A DNA stretch of 64,000 bases from Pempheris klunzingeri (lineage: Eukaryota > Chordata > Actinopteri > Acropomatiformes > Pempheridae), in assembly GCF_042242105.1 (NCBI RefSeq), contig NC_092013.1, positions 11,773,618-11,837,617 of the forward strand. The letters are read 5' to 3'. The position numbers and the translations under genes are program-made. The notes under the pieces are model-generated. The model made no database searches, was not told where the DNA came from, and saw only the letters and a list, made by a program, of their open reading frames with translations. This document shows positions 1 to 13,330 of this stretch, piece after piece (positions within the stretch are counted from its first letter, which is position 1; each line of letters starts with the position of its first letter).

Positions 1-3000
1 ATTTGCATATCAAAAGGAAAACTGCTGTCAGCGCAATAGTAAAGAGACATTAGCATGCAGAGAGACGTGACCAAGCATGATGCCGTTATTCAAACATACC
101 AATAGTTATTTGATAGATATTGGATACTTAGCATCCAGCAGCACAATACCAACTTTGTCATTAATGAAGAAGCTTTAAAACGGACCAGGCAGCATTTCAA
201 AGCTGTATTCTAGGTTTGATGATGGTGCTAAAAAAAAGCAAAGCAATTATTTTAACTTATCTGACAGTTTAATATGTGAGCACCATCATGAGTCCATTAT
301 TTTTGGAAAACTGGGAAACTGTCTGCACAGATCAACAAATGTGTTAATCTGAAAGAATCCACCTGCTTCTAAGGGAGAACAGTATAAATAGCCGCTCTCA
401 TTCACGAGTGCCACCAAACTGTGAAAGCACAAACACACCACTGTAGTAGCTCATGAGGAAACTATCTGTTTTGTTGGCCTGTCAGGGTTAATATAAATTA
501 GACAGTGATGGGACATCTCAAACTCCTGCTCGCTAAGGTTCACCACCTCCACCAGTCACACCTCTTACCCTCGTGTCTGAACAGCCTTGTGTTGACAGTT
601 TGCATGAGAGATTAAAAGCATATGAAACCAGGTCAGTGTGTAATCTCAGTCTGGTTCGATACTAAATGAGCCCAATGTAGCGGAAAGGTAACGGCCTGTT
701 AAATAAGTGTAATCTGTCACGTTCACAGCGTGAGAGGCATGTAGTTAGCGTGATTTCTGTACTCTGGTGGAGGTTTGGATTTATTGTCACTACACAGAAA
801 AAAATATTTTGTCTATTGTACAAAACCAGTGGATCCAAACCTTTTGTTGTACCCCTTCATCAACAACACCCATCACGTTCCTAATGCATTTAATTTAATT
901 GATTTTTAAGATGATGCTATTGAACACTGTTAATTGAGAAAAAAGAGGATATTGTTAAAATGTCTGTCAATGTTTAGGTTGATTTGTTCCAAGTTTGCAT
1001 TCACACTGCCACTTCTAGTGGCCAAAGATGGATACTTTTAGCAAACTATTTCAGCCATTTAGCTTTTCACCATTTATACATCACTTTTAGCCAATTATTT
1101 TAAACATTTAACCATTACTTTAAGCTATTTTAACCCTTAATTCACTACTTGTGGCTTTGTCATTATCAATGCATTACCTTTTGCTATTTCAACCATTAAT
1201 CTTTTAATTTAATTTTTTCAAATTAGTTAGAGTGACTCTTCTATCTTTTTGTGTACACCCTGGCAACTGCAGAAGTAGCCCCTGAGGCTACTTGGCTGTG
1301 GATCACTGTACCAGAGCTTTATGTGCTCAGTCACTGACGGGAAGACTTTAAAAAATGCCTGCATCCAGACTGTACAGTAAATAGGATAATTCATGGATGA
1401 ATAACAGGCCCGGTGAAACTGTCGTGAAGACAGCAGCACCGGGGCAAACAAGTGGACACAAAGACAGAGGGGGGCAGCCCCAGACAGAGCAAACTCCCAT
1501 TGTCTGCTGGGATAGCGAGGACAATGCAAGACAACGCTGAGATATATGCAAGCACCACAAGGTCTCACCCCAGCGATGCACCAGCCCTAATCCTACACAC
1601 GATTTCCCCTCCTAACACTTAGATGATGTCATCCTCCCCCCTCCTCACCCGCAACCTCACCCCACCTCAGCTCCTCCGGACCTTCAGTGCAAGCAAGCGT
1701 AGAGGAGCAAGGCCCACAGGAGGATGTCCTGCTGCTGAGAAACAAGCTGGTAGCAAGACATCGGATACCCTGTGAGAGCATCTGTGTCAGAGCAAGAGCT
1801 TAAAGATGACACTATCATATGTCAATGAGCTTTAAACTCACGGGTGCTTTCAAAACAGAGGGCCTCTGAAGTCTGTCACATGCAAGACTAGACTTTATCC
1901 TTCAAAAACACAGCAGATGGAAGGTTTATATTTGCTGTCAGGTGTTGGCTGACTTGCAGCGCGTCCTGTAAAAATGCTTGTAGAGTGAAAGCAGCATGCA
2001 GGACAGGTCAGTGTGTCCCGGAGCATTACAGGTCCAAAGAAAGCCTTACATGCTTCACTGGAAAGAGGGAGAGGGGGACAGTTGCTCTTTAGAACTTTAT
2101 GTGCCTCCCCTCCCCCCCATCTTCAGCCCACAAAAGGGACCTTACCCCACGTCCCCACCCACAAGGAATTTCTCAGGCATTGCTGGGTTCACCATGACAA
2201 CTGGGTGCTTAACAAAGCATTTCTCTTAGGCATTCTTCCTTTCACAGGGGAGGGGGGGACAACAGTCAAAGGAGGGAGAAACAGAGAGAGAGAGAAGGGG
2301 GGGGGGGGGGTGTATGGGACTAAAGAGGGAGGGTGGGGGAGCTTGAAATGATGGGAGGGAACGGTGGAGGTTGCAGGGGTGAGAGCTATAGACCCGGGCA
2401 GATAGGAGAAAAATGGGAAATGGTGACAAGCAAACAAAAAGAGGGAAAGAGAAACAGGATCAAGGTGATAGGTGATGTTAAAGGGAGGGAAAAAAGGAGA
2501 AACAGAGCTACAAACATTCCAAGCAAGCCTGCAAGTGTGACTAACGCCATCCAGGGAGGGCGAGGGAGGCACGAAGAATGAAAAGAGCGCATTATGGATG
2601 ACTCTGGTCGCGCAAAACACAGGCTTTGAGTTCTGAGAATCAACCATAAGGCAAACACAAATTCATCAACCATAAAAAAAAAAAAAACGTCGCCGTGGAA
2701 CACTCTGCTTGAGTGAAATAATTATATGACAGAGAAGAGAAAAGCAATCAGAACAGTCCAGCTGTTGGAGGACACACTCAAACACACACTCACACACACA
2801 CACAAAAATATACTAGATTTGTGAATCTTCATCCAGTCTTACTGAGAAAGCCCCTCCACTGACAGCTTAAAGGTTTAATACATTATAATGAAATTAAGCT
2901 GGCAGTGAATGTCTTGGCTCCTATTTATACAGTATGTGATGGAGCAGAGTTTCCTCCATTAAAATTCCTGTCTTGCAGTTTTATCTTATGCAAGGATGGT

Positions 3001-6000
3001 GAAGGGCAGGGGCAGAGGGGCTCTAAGACGACATAAAAACACGTTCAACCACACAGAATAATGACATCTACTCAGTGTCTGATTGGAAAAAACAATGTCA
3101 CCAGTCAAACTGAGCATCTGAATATTTAAAACAAGTTGTCAAAGGGGCAAAGAATCTTGATAAGAAACACACTTGATACATATAAGCGTATTCATGGTTT
3201 GCTCCAGTTAGTTGGGCTGAATGCCAACAGGTCTGGCTCACACAAGTTTGACAGTGAAGTAGTTTAACCTTGGAGCGTCCAAAGCCACTTCAGAATCACA
3301 CTTCAAACTTAAAAGCACCCCTCCCTCAGTCCCGACAGTGACCAGGGGGAGAAAATATATGCTGTCCACCATGTAATTTGAGCATCTGTACAACCTGCAG
3401 TGTGATGTGAGCTGAATCAAAGTACCATCATTAGCTGTGGAAGCGTGTTTGTCTGTTAAATCTCTACATTGGCGTTTGCAAAGTGAGCATGGGGGCGCTA
3501 TATTGGCGTGGACTTAGAATTTGATTATAACAAGGACAAAGTGTCCTGAGCTGTAATAATGTAGGCATTGTATATGTAACAGAGGGGGTTCAAATTTAAG
3601 TGTGTCACATATTATAGTGTAAGAATCATACAGGAAATCACGCTTTAAACAGTGATAACAGTGACAACACTACAAAAGACGCAACAAATTAGCCTCATAT
3701 TCAAACCACCAACCATACAAAATGAGGTGTAATGAAGGATTAGCTATACCTCCTGTATGTAAAGTAACAGGGCTTTAAGAATGAAAGAAAAGCAGGAGTA
3801 AAAAGACGTTTGCCATCAAATGCAAACACCTATTTATGCAGGCTCACGCTTGCCTTGAAACAGTAGATAAGCCCCCGAGAATGTCAACACTGGCCTGACA
3901 GATCTCAGGATACAGATGCAGCATATTTAATCCTACAGGCGACAATCAGCCTCTCTCTCAGTAGTGTGACCACATCTCTTCATATGCTGAAGTGACACAT
4001 GACCAGTATCATCGTCATACTCTTTATGCACACATCACATTTATCAGCTCAGTGCTCAAAAGGGCAGAAATGAGAGCTAGAATTCAACAGATCCCTAAAA
4101 TCTGAAATTAGTTTCAGTACAAGACAAAATTAATTGACACACCACTCTAATACGAGCTCATAATTTTCCTTCCTCCTATTTAGTATGACAGCAGGCCCAG
4201 CGCTGCACTCCAAGGCTGTAAATCTGACTCCATAACTGGCTATCATAATTAAATGGTTATAATCACTAAATTTATGCCAGAGCACAAAGCCATTATACAA
4301 TAAGGCAGCAGGATCTCCGGGTTATGTGGGTGTCAGATGTGTTTTTAAGTGCCTGCTTATGGTTTTGAATGATTCTAGTGCCAGTCTGCATAGCAATATT
4401 CACTGCTGAAGAAATAATGCATCTACTCCACTTAAATAGCTTATAGTCTTATAGAGAAGGTGATTTTCAAATTCCTGAAATTTGTTGCAAAGGAGTTCTT
4501 TACATGACCATCAATTCATAAAGATAACGACGAGAGTACTGAACCCACCTGACCACATCATAGTAAGTGCAATAACAAGGTGCAATAACAATTCTGTAGA
4601 CGTAACTCTTCTTCAGAGTTCTTTATCCTCTTTATCCCCTATTTGAGCATTTATGTCCTATTCCACTCAGATTTTCTGCATATTGGCTCTGATTGTTTCA
4701 GACTGTAATTAACAATACGTTTTCTTCTATTTGTGTTTTTCTTTAATTTGGGGTCAAAAACTGCTTTGTGAAATACAAAATCTTAGACACTGACTTTTAT
4801 ATTATACAATTATAACATAAAAGCTAAAGAGGAGGAGACTTTTGAAGTACACACTAAAAAGTTTTCCAGAGAACTAACAGAAAACACAACAACCTCAATT
4901 GATATTCCATCTAACACACATATACATCTTATTCAGGTGGAATGTGCCAGTGCAAACACTCATTATAATTATAGATGCTCATATCACTAGTAAACTATCA
5001 ATACTCTGACATTCACATCTTTGAAATGAGATCTAATTAAGTATGTTGACTTGTACACTTCTATTTGTCAGCTGCACAAACAGGATAATAAATAGTTTTA
5101 TGTGGAAGGTGTTGATGTGGTATTTAATTTAATATAGGGATTAACAGATACATTTTTTTTAAATTGATTTAAAACATTTTGTAATTTAAATTTGGGAGAT
5201 TATGGGATGATAATCCCAATGGATTTTTAGTTCAGCATTTTACACCATATTTCTAAAAGAAATTGAAACCAAAGTGGGGTTCAGTTCAATCTTAAAAGTA
5301 ACTACTGGTTACTCAAGTAGTTGGGGCAACGCTATGGATTATATTCCTGAATTCAACTTTAAGAAGATCATCATAATCTGTGGATTATTTAAAGGTTACC
5401 TTCCCAAAGCTACTGCACAGGAAACACAACGTGAAGTATAGTGTAGCTACATTAGAGCCGTTACATCTATTTCAGTGTGAAGAGCGGTGCTCAGAAACGG
5501 CGTTAATCACAGTCCAACAACATACAAAAGAGACCATCAAAAATCGTCCATCATAAGGGGCCTCTTAAACGGCAGCATAAAGAGAAAGATAATGGGAAGA
5601 CTTGGGAGGTCCCTGGAGGGAGAAGCCTTTGAAAATTGGGGTCAGCAGCTTCTATTGGAGGAGCACGTCATATAGCCCATCTCCTCCTCCAACAGCCCCT
5701 GTCTGGTGACTTCCCTACTCTGTTACAGTATGACTGTATTTTCCAACGTGTTCCCAGTTTACACAACTCAGCCCTGCACCCCTCCCCCCCCTCTGGCCTC
5801 CTGCCTCCCTCCATCTCCCTCTGTCTCCTGCAGGGGTGCTGACACATAAACCCCAGCAGGTGCGGGACGCGCTGGGGAGACACAGCCTCTAATTGGTCCT
5901 TGGTGGAGTCACAGCTGTTGCCCCCAACCGCAGCCTGGAATGAGCTCTAGTGCCGGCCCCTGAATCGACAGCTCACCATTGTTTCCCAGGGAAGCAAAGC

Positions 6001-7323
6001 TCAGATCCAGTCCATTATAACGACTACCCACTCCAAGCATACAGTATGTGCTGCTCACTCATCAATGAATACTAAAGTACTTCACCGCTGTTAAAGTGCT
6101 TTCATCTGATTCAGTCAAATCAAAGAAATCCCAGCGTTCCTACCAGCCTTAATCCTCACTGTTCTTGTAAAGCATTTGATTTCATCTTTAACCTTGATGT
6201 CCAATCTCTTAATAACATTCCCCAGTTCTGCTTCCCTCTCTCTAAGGTTGCGCCAAGGTCAAAAAGAAGGCAGATTTACAGCAGATCACACTGCGTCAAA
6301 TAAGCTCCAATGGAGGGTAACAACAACACAACCCCACTCTCTGTGGGTGCATTCAAGTTCAGTCACATTTCTGGAGCAAATCAAACTATGTAATTTGTGC
6401 AGGCATGCAAAATGAAAAGGTGCAGGGGACACAGGTGAGACATGCAGGTCGGGAAAGACAACACCTGCAGTGGGCATGACCAGCAGAGAAGTGTCAGGCT
6501 TGTTTTGGAACAGCCCTCTGACCATGTAGTGAAAGTCCAAAACAGTGGACCAAACAATGATTCACATCTCAACCAACTCTTGTTATCTGCTGTCTTCTAA
6601 TACACCATCAAACCAGCATCCTCAGCCTTAATCACACTGACAGCTACTAGATTTCAGCCTTTCAAGAAAAACAAGCCAGTCAAACCATACAACACTTAAA
6701 GAACATCAACTCTTAATTCTGACTCTAAACAAGCTATAGAAATAGACCATAATTGAATTAGGTCTTTCATTGTTTGCTGAGGGGGAGGTGTGATGGGCAA
6801 TTATGGGGCATGATCAGTCTGCCCGCTGGAGTGTGGATCCCACAGGATACAGACATGCTTGGACAAACAGCTATTTAAATCTTGACAATAGACAGAGCCA
6901 AATCAGACTTGTGTAAATGAGAACGCTCCTTAATGAGTGGTCCAAAATAATTAAAGAAGCCCCTTTACAATAAGCAAATGCAACAATTTACTTTGCAGAA
7001 TTCAAATGCTTAAATACATCTTAGTGTCTCTGCAGTGATTTTGAGTGGCTTACAAATATCCTGCAGTGAATATTAATCCTCTTTCATGTATATATCTATA
7101 ATAGGGAGATCACTCATGGGTGCTGAAGAAAGAAAGACATACTTAAGTCATCATCACTTCCATTATCCAGTGAAGCGAAGCGCAAATGTAAAAGCAGGGA
7201 CAAGAAATGTTAATGGCAATAGAGTAGGAGGACACCTCAGTGAGACTGCTCTCCTCTCACTGAACATTGTTTTCTCTTGCTGGGTGGAGTCTGCAGTTAC
7301 AAAGACTTATCCAACAGTCTCAC
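1..7323 (-). other. Intron 1 of the celsr2-like gene (partial)
   Basis: This is the stretch downstream, on the minus strand, of the splice donor that ends the large celsr2 exon (GTGAGA, read on the minus strand at 7323). Long first introns are usual for CELSR genes. I looked for a following exon encoding the conserved sequence after the ninth cadherin repeat and did not recognise one. Open frames here are short and lack protein character. Contents seen: a polypurine, G-rich tract at 2240-2560, a short CA repeat near 2776-2805, an A-run at 2675-2687, and otherwise AT-rich unique-looking sequence. Conserved enhancers may be present but cannot be judged from one genome. Confidence 0.7.
2240..2560 (+). 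repeat. Polypurine / G-rich tract
   Basis: About 320 bases on the plus strand are strongly purine-biased, with GGGAGG-type runs, a GA repeat and an uninterrupted run of 14 G at 2297-2310. Several G-runs lie within short distances of each other, so G-quadruplex or triplex structure is possible. The apparent open frames over it are low complexity and are not believed. Confidence 0.7.
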
Positions 7324-10300
7324 CTGACACTGAGATCCTCATGGAGGCCTCCAGGGGCCGGTTGTTATCCAGGGCCTGGCTCAGCTGGATCTCCCCCGTG
7401 CTTTGGTTCAGGAGGACTAAGTTCAGCTCGTTCCCCACCTCGAAGCTGTAGTGGAGCTGATCCGAGACGTCGGGGTCGTGCGCTGGGATGCGTCCGATCA
7501 CTCCTGTGGGGAAGCTGCTGGATTTGTCTGTCACGTAGTTGTTGAAGATGATCTGGAAGTTTTTGAGCACGGGCACGTTGTCGTTCTTGTCGACAAGTTT
7601 GATGTGGATTGTGGCGCGGCTGACCAGAGGAGCGGAGGTGGCCTGGACCACGATAACATACTCAGACCTTATCTCGTAGTCCAGGTCTATTAATGCAGTC
7701 AGTTCTCCAGAGAAGATGTCCAGCTGGAACACCTCTGGGATGTTTCCCTCCACTATCTGGTACATTATCTGTGCATTGCTGCCTTCATCTGGATCTGTGG
7801 CTGATATATGTGCAACCACAACACCTATTGGGCTGTTTTCCTCCACCAAAATGTCAAACTCATCCATCTCAAACACTGGGGGGTTGTCATTCACATCTAG
7901 GATTGTTACTTGGATGTTTACAGGTGTTTTCAGAGCAGGAAGACCTTTATCTACGGCAAACGCCTGCAGGGTGTAAATAGGCACATTCTCTCTGTCTAAC
8001 CTGCGCAGTGTGCGAACAATGCCGGAGGTGGATTCAATTATGAAATCTCCATCACCATCCTCCCCGCCCTGGAAGGTGTAGAAGACTCGGCCGTTGAGCC
8101 CGGAGTCTCTATCGGTGGCAGAAACCTGGACCACGCTGGTGAACACCGGCACATCCTCCATAACAGAGCCGATGTAGTGGTCTCTGAGGAAGCGAGGGGA
8201 GTTGTCGTTGACATCATTCACCAGTATCTCCAGGTAGGTGGTGTCAGACTTCTGCGGGATGCCGTTATCCCGCGCGGTGATGGCTAACGTATAGGACACC
8301 TGGTCCTCATAGTCCAGCTCCATCTGTGTGGTGACGGCTCCTGTGTCGGCGTCGATGTCAAATTGAGGGATGCTGTCGTCCATGAAGTAGGTGATGCGGG
8401 CGTTCTCACCCGTGTCTTCATCTGTTGCACTTATTACCACCACAGTTGTGCCCACAGGCCTGTCCTCGTTGATGTTGACAGTGTAATGCGAGCTCTGAAA
8501 CACAGGCCGGTGTGTGTTGGCGTCTGTGACGTTAACAAACACTCTGGCCGTGTCAAAGAGCGTGCCATCGCTTGCAGTGACAGTGAGGACGTACTGGCGT
8601 TCAAGTTTGTAGTCCAAAGGCAGCGCCAGCGTAATGAGCCCCCCTCCGCTCTGACTCGTGATGGAGAATCTGTTGCGGGTGTTTCCACTGGATATCTGAT
8701 AGGTCACGACACTGTTGATGTCCTGGTCCACGGCTGACACTGTCACCACGCTGGTCCCCACGGCTGCATCTTCATTCAGTCGCATGTAATACGCCTTCTG
8801 AGTGAACTCCGGGTTGTTGTCGTTGACGTCTAGAATAGTCATGCTGATGCTGGCTGAGGAGGACATGACGGGGTAGCCGTGATCCCGGGCCTCCACTCCA
8901 AAGTTGTAAAAGTCAACACTCTCCCTGTCCAGCTCAGCCGCCACCACAATCCAGCCAGTGCTGTTGTTGATGGCAAAGGGGAGGTTTGGTGTGGTTTCAG
9001 TGAGGCAATACTCCAGCCTGGAGTTGTCTCCGGAGTCGGCATCCACAGCCTGGATGTGGATGATGGAGTAGCCCAGCGGTACATTCTCCAGCACGGTGGC
9101 CTGGAATGGGGTGCTGACAAAAATGGGGGCGTTGTCGTTAACATCCAGCACCTGCACTGTGACCAGGCCACTGATGTTGGACAGCGGAGGGCGTCCTCCA
9201 TCCTGAGCTCTGATTCTTAGGGTGTATTCTTTGTTGGCCTCGTAATCCAGGTGACTCACCAGGTCCATTTTACCCGTCTGAGCATCAATATAAAACTGTC
9301 CCCTGGTGTTTCCACTCATGATGCTGAAGTGAACCACAGCATTGCTCCCTCGGTCCTGATCCGTGGCAGTGACCTGCAGGATCTCTGTGTTAGGGGCCAT
9401 GTCCTCTGGCACCTGGACCACATAGCGTTTCTCACTGAACTGGGGAGCGTTATCATTGTCATCCTCTACCACAATGTAAACAGTAGCTGTGGCGCTGCGG
9501 GGCCTGGGGTCACGACCTTGGTCATTTGCCTCCACTAACAGCATATAGGCTTCCACCTGCTCTCGATCTACCAGCCCTTTGGTGCGGATTACACCTGACC
9601 TGGAATCAATCTCAAACACATCATTGGACCCATTACTGTTGATGATGCGGTAAAGGATGTTACCATTAACAGGTGCGTCCCCGTCTGTGGCCCTCACCGT
9701 TAACACCTCATAGCCTATTTCTAGATTCTCCCTGATGCTTTCTTTATAGTCCTGCTGTTCAAACACGGGATCATGATCATTAGTGTCCCTGACTGTGATA
9801 GTGAGGGTGGCCATGGCTGTACGTCGAGGCGTGCCGTGGTCGACTGCGGTCACACGGAACACATGGGTGTCTTTTGTCTCCCGGTCCAGCACCTCCACTG
9901 TGGACACAGTACCACTGGCCGGGTCCACAGCAAAGAGATTGTTGGAGCGGCTATCAAAGAGGGCCTCTATGAAGTACTCCAGCCTGCCTGCCTCCCCCTC
10001 ATCCACATCCACTGCCTTCAAAACAACAACAGAAGTCCCTACTGGCTGATTCTCTGCCACAGACACTTGGTACATTGGAGGCTGAAACTGAGGGCTGCTG
10101 TTGATGCTTCTCCTCCTCCTGCTGCTCACGATCCCTGAATCAGACTGAGCTGCCTTTTCCAACAGCTTCCCCAGGTGGCCCTGCCTGAAGGGGCCCTGTC
10201 CCACACGCCAGTGGATGGAGATGGGGCTGACTTTGGCACTCAGTCCATGTCCTGTGAGTACATCACAGAGCAGGTCTAGCTCCAGGAGGGTGTCCTGCCT

Positions 10301-10867
10301 CCAGCACAGCGTCTCAGACACAAACAAGTCCCCCTCAGAGAAGTAAAAGTCATGGCTGTTTGTGGCTTTGCAGCGGATAGGGGCTCCAGGTAGCAGACCC
10401 CGGACTGAAAATAAAGCAGAGCCTGCTTGGTGGCACTCTGAGCGGTAGTGGCTGTGGGTGCTTAACAAACTGAGGACCTCCATGTCCCACTGAGGTTTTC
10501 TTTTACGCATGTTGGAACAGTTCCTACCGTGAACATGAACGTCGTACTGGCTGGTGAGGAGGTGCCTGTAGCCGGACTCGGTGCAGTCCGCCACAGTGTA
10601 CACGGTGAAGGGGTTGGAGCGTAAAGACGGGCACTTTATAGAGTCCGAAACAAACACAATGCCCGCTGAGGCGTCAGTGTCCAGAAACCGCTCTGTGAAT
10701 TTGGGAGCGAGCACCTGATCCAAAGTGCACCGTGCGCCCTGCTGCACGCCGGCAACCACTGTCCTTGTCCCCGCATCCTCACTGAGGTGAACGGTGAAAC
10801 AACGCGCCAGCGAAACCAGTTTACACCACCAGAAAATCACCAACAAATCCCATTTAAAGAAGTGCAT
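7324..10867 (-). CDS. celsr2: CELSR-family adhesion receptor, first coding exon (closest to CELSR2), partial gene
   Basis: This exon encodes the N-terminal ~1181 residues of a seven-pass atypical cadherin (Flamingo/CELSR) that acts in planar cell polarity at cell contacts. The start at 10867 begins a hydrophobic leader (about residues 7-22). A cysteine-containing pro-region follows, ending in a furin-type RRRR at 250-253. Nine cadherin repeats follow (~260-1181), with Ca-binding linkers DTNDH 361, DDNDN 469, DVNDN 575, 680, 885, 991 and DKNDN 1093. The EC5-EC6 linker is DANTH (782-786), lacking the canonical DxNDN. The exon ends at a GTGAGA donor, so the annotated CDS stops at 7324 and the last few residues of the open frame are intron. 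One giant exon for the cadherin block is typical of CELSR genes. Stretches such as DALFDSRSN-like EALFDSRSN and ARDNGIPQKSDTTYLEIL fit CELSR2 better than CELSR1 or CELSR3 as I recall them. Later EGF, laminin-G, GAIN and 7TM exons lie outside the window. Confidence 0.95.
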
Positions 10868-11204
10868 CGCTCCTCAGTTTATGTTCAGCCGGCTCTCCGA
10901 GTGGGAATTTGCGCAGCTCCGCTGTCCTTTAAACTTTCCGCCTGTGAGTTTCCCTTTGTTGCAGGGGAGCCATGCTCTCAGCGGGCGCACTCCGCTCCGG
11001 TCTTTCCGGCTGATTTGAAGAAGTAAACCCGCAGTCACCTTGGCCGGAGGAGCTCACACACTCTGTCTCTCTCTCACACACACAAGCCGGCAACAACAAG
11101 ATCAGCAGCAGCAGCAGCACCTCCGCTCCGTCCGCGCAACTCCGCTTGAATGGTGAAAAATGGCTCCTGCTCCCCCTGCGCCTTGAGGCTCCTCATCATG
11201 AACC

Positions 11205-11210
<6 letters not shown>
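10868..11210 (-). promoter_or_regulatory. celsr2: 5' UTR / promoter region of celsr2-like gene
   Basis: GC-rich sequence upstream of the start codon on the minus strand, ending in CAG repeats and an adjoining TG and GA microsatellite block. The ATG has G at -3. No TATA box was recognised. The exact transcription start cannot be set from sequence alone. Confidence 0.5.
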
Positions 11211-11245
<35 letters not shown>

Positions 11246-11284
11246 GAGGGAGAGAGAGAGAGAGGGAGAGAGAGAGAGAGAGAG
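11206..11284 (+). repeat. (TG)n followed by (GA)n microsatellite
   Basis: About 18 TG units run directly into roughly 40 bases of GA-rich repeat, immediately upstream of the celsr2 5' region. A hypervariable purine/pyrimidine block this close to a promoter may affect local structure, which is inference only. Confidence 0.9.
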
Positions 11285-12615
11285 GAAAACAGCTCTGCTA
11301 GGGGTCTGAGGACTTGATAGAAATCCTGCCACTGGAGATAAATGGTAACTTCCTGGGAGCTTCATTTGTTATCAGAAAACAACAACTTTCATTAGTTTAC
11401 TTGACAACATTGTGTTTAATTATCTTATTTATCCATTGCCATGTTTGAATGCTACTTAGACAACCACCAATGACCTTTATAGTGCTTCAGCTATGGCAAC
11501 AGCCAGGCTGTCTTTATTCTAGGTGGGCTTTATAAAAAGGTTTTGTTAGTTACTTCGTATGTAAGAGTTTAACTCTTCACATTGCCAAGAGAGTAATTAA
11601 TATCTTAAAGATGTAGTGATAGCACAAAACCACCCAGAAATTAATCAGTAACAAACAGTATATGTTCAGGTGCATCCACCACTCGTGTCCAACTAGGGTT
11701 TACTCATTAACCAGCAGACATTCTTCAGATTTTAGGTGCTTTAGTGTTTCAACCCAGTGACACAGAGACCCTTCAAGTTTCACCACAACTTTCACTGGCT
11801 GTTCAGAAAATCTGCCACAAGAGGACAATTTAAATTTAAATTTGTGTTCACCTGTTGTTTTCACAGCCAACAGTCGATGGGCTCTGTTTTCATGAAGGTT
11901 TTGTTAATTCGTGGTTTTGTCCATTTCATTAAGATCCTGTTTTTAAAAAAAGGCATAATCTAAATTTTATTCTTGACACTTTATGGACCTCCCTCTCTGT
12001 TTGGGGTGTTGGGTAAATCGGGAATGTAATAAAACATACAACACCAAATGCAATAAAACAAAACACCAGATGCATGGACTGAGTACTGACCAAACATTTG
12101 GTGAAACATTTGATAAAACTGTGGTGAAGCTGTGAGCTTCTGTGAGACGTGCTGAGTGTCACTGACACCTAGTGGAGAGGCTGCAGTCACACAGTGTGAG
12201 AGGAGGCCAGGCAGTGTGTGTGCTGCTCTTTGCCTCACTGAGGGATTCCCATCATGCCAAATGGATGTTGTGATGTATGTACTGATGATCCTCATCCCTG
12301 GTTAAAAATAAATACGCCAGCCTGTCTTCACACCAGACATCTGGTCTTATTGTGAATAAAATAACTGACAAACTGAGAAAACAGTCTCACCACAAGTGAC
12401 TTTTAGTGGCTCTTCTGGAGCCGTCAATCAAATCGCTTTATCCGCAACAGCATGTGGATTTTGCCTCACTGTCATGAGTAGATGTTGAATTTTTCATTTT
12501 TTCTGAGCACTGTAAAGATTTCATCACCATCTTGGCTTAAAAGCTGAGATTTGAAGAACAGTCTTGACCCGAGTTCAGAGAAATGAATGTTAAATAACTT
12601 ATGACATGACTTCGA

Positions 12616-12648
<33 letters not shown>

Positions 12649-12742
12649 ACCTCAAAGTGGCAGGACAATAAGGCCAACTCCACCATTTAGAGATTATTTT
12701 ACATGGATACAATTATTCACAGTCATGTCCTTTGAAGCTTTT

Positions 12743-12812
12743 ATCAATCAATCAAAATGTATTTATATAGCCCTTTCCAACAGCCCAAAGGGCGACCAAA
12801 GTGCTTTTTATA
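12743..12812 (+). repeat. Teleost interspersed repeat fragment (ATCAATCAATC...TTTATATAG type)
   Basis: ATCAATCAATC, then TTTATATAGCCC, then CCAAAGTGCTTTTTA. This arrangement resembles a very common fish repeat tail that reads roughly TTTATATAGCGC...CCAAAGTGCTT. Identified from memory, not by database search. Confidence 0.6.
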
Positions 12813-13255
12813 GGAAATAAAATGTTATTTTTCTACTTCAGTTTGTTTTAACAGCATCACCCCTTTCCCCCAGTATAGAAGTCTTTTTCAATCTCATACA
12901 AATGTAATAAAGGCACATAGGATCATTGAACAGACACCTTCCTCTCAAATTATATCTGATTATTAGAGTTTGGAAATGTTACTCTTGGTACTGGATTTGA
13001 AAAAATGGACATTTAATTGGAGGCTAAACATTTTAAAACAATATGACATAGGGAAAAAATGTTGGTACCTCCGATCTCTGTAACAATTGCAATTGTTATT
13101 TGTTGATGGTCTCCAAGTCAGCGTCCAGTGGTTAAGCTTGAGGTCGTGGAGGTGAGCGGGCCGTCCTCCTGCTGCTGAAACGCTGGGGGAAACTGATCAA
13201 GAAGATGCTGCTGGATTCATAGTGAATATCTGCAGAAAATAAAACTTAAAACTAA

Positions 13256-13330
13256 CTAGATAGATACTTTATTCATCCTCTAGGGGAAATTCAGGTATCC
13301 GGTAGCTCACACAGTCAATTAACAAACTAT
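13256..13330 (-). repeat. LINE-like 3' tail
   Basis: TAGATAGATACTTTATTCATCC followed by GGGGAAATTCAGGT is the reverse complement of a frequent fish LINE (L2/CR1-type) 3' end, which finishes in a short TCTA repeat. The element would therefore lie on the minus strand. Only the terminal part is recognisable. Confidence 0.55.

Noticed and set aside
2189..2647. 152-codon minus-strand open frame
   Set aside because: It is the translation of the pyrimidine-rich complement of a polypurine tract; low complexity only.
8363..10138. Plus-strand frames opposite the celsr2 exon
   Set aside because: Antisense shadows of the cadherin-repeat coding sequence.
7324..10867. Assignment of the cadherin exon to CELSR1
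   Set aside because: First considered, but the EC1-EC2 and EC6-EC7 sequences fit CELSR2 better as remembered; a tree is needed to settle it.
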